Assembly: GCA_013398955.1 (NCBI GenBank)
Contig: VWPU01000905.1
Span: 543,818 to 607,817, forward strand
Source of the DNA: Callaeas wilsoni
Taxonomy: Eukaryota; Chordata; Aves; Passeriformes; Callaeidae
Direction: 5' to 3'
Length of the DNA: 64,000 nt
Position 1 is the first letter of the stretch. Each line of letters starts with the position of its first letter. A program made the position numbers and the translations under genes. The notes beneath the pieces are model-generated. The model worked only from the letters and a program-made list of their open reading frames with translations, was not told where the DNA came from and did not search any database. This document shows, in pieces, positions 63,983-64,000 of the stretch.

Positions 63983-64000
63983 CTTATATATATATATATA
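63983..64000. repeat. (TA)n repeat, cut by the window end
   Basis: TTATATATATATATATA directly after the CR1 fragment; its full length is unknown. Confidence 0.85.

Noticed and set aside
1..64000. CRISPR arrays, bacterial operons, phage or plasmid features
   Set aside because: No regularly spaced repeats, ribosome-binding-site-led dense coding or prokaryotic genes; the repeat content is that of a vertebrate genome.

Overview
The window looks like non-coding DNA from a songbird (passerine) chromosome. It is AT-rich and I found no intact protein-coding gene, tRNA, rRNA or CRISPR array. The organism call rests on the repeats: several decayed CR1 LINE copies, two solo LTRs of passerine type with GC-rich interiors, and a decayed endogenous-retrovirus pol fragment. 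A few faint remnants of ancient amniote MIR/L2 elements add support. Almost all open frames are under 140 codons. The longer ones are antisense to CR1 or lie inside an LTR, so they do not indicate genes. The window is best read as a gene desert or the inside of a very large intron; the sequence alone cannot tell which.

Layout. 1-2468: AT-rich unique sequence with one MIR-like fragment (about 1458-1532). 2469-3703: CR1 on the minus strand with the reverse-transcriptase core deleted. 4974-5615: solo LTR with perfect CTAAA target-site duplications. 5621-27890: mostly featureless, with microsatellites, homopolymer tracts and small GC-rich patches. 27891-28612: broken retroviral pol (RNase H/integrase linker plus integrase) on the plus strand. 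28613-45492: unique sequence with an L2/MIR-type tail (30672-30762), a MIR-like core (40561-40620) and a possible old LTR-derived stretch (44500-45090). 45493-46715: very old CR1 on the minus strand. 46716-53205: unique sequence with one MIR-like fragment and one GC-richer block that may be conserved. 53211-54159: second solo LTR with perfect AATAC duplications. 56281-56985: a decayed coding-like stretch in several frames whose parent I could not identify. 57407-57443: short interstitial telomere-like motif. 60896-60954: hexanucleotide repeat. 62662-64000: patchwork of CR1 fragments in both orientations, ending in a TA repeat cut by the window edge.

There is no operon or gene cooperation to describe. 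The sequence records successive layers of retroelement insertion and decay: MIR/L2 oldest, then CR1, then ERVs and LTRs. The observations most worth checking are the unidentified decayed coding stretch at 56281-56985, the pol fragment with traceable integrase motifs, the two LTRs with clean target duplications, and the inverted CR1 patchwork at the right end.
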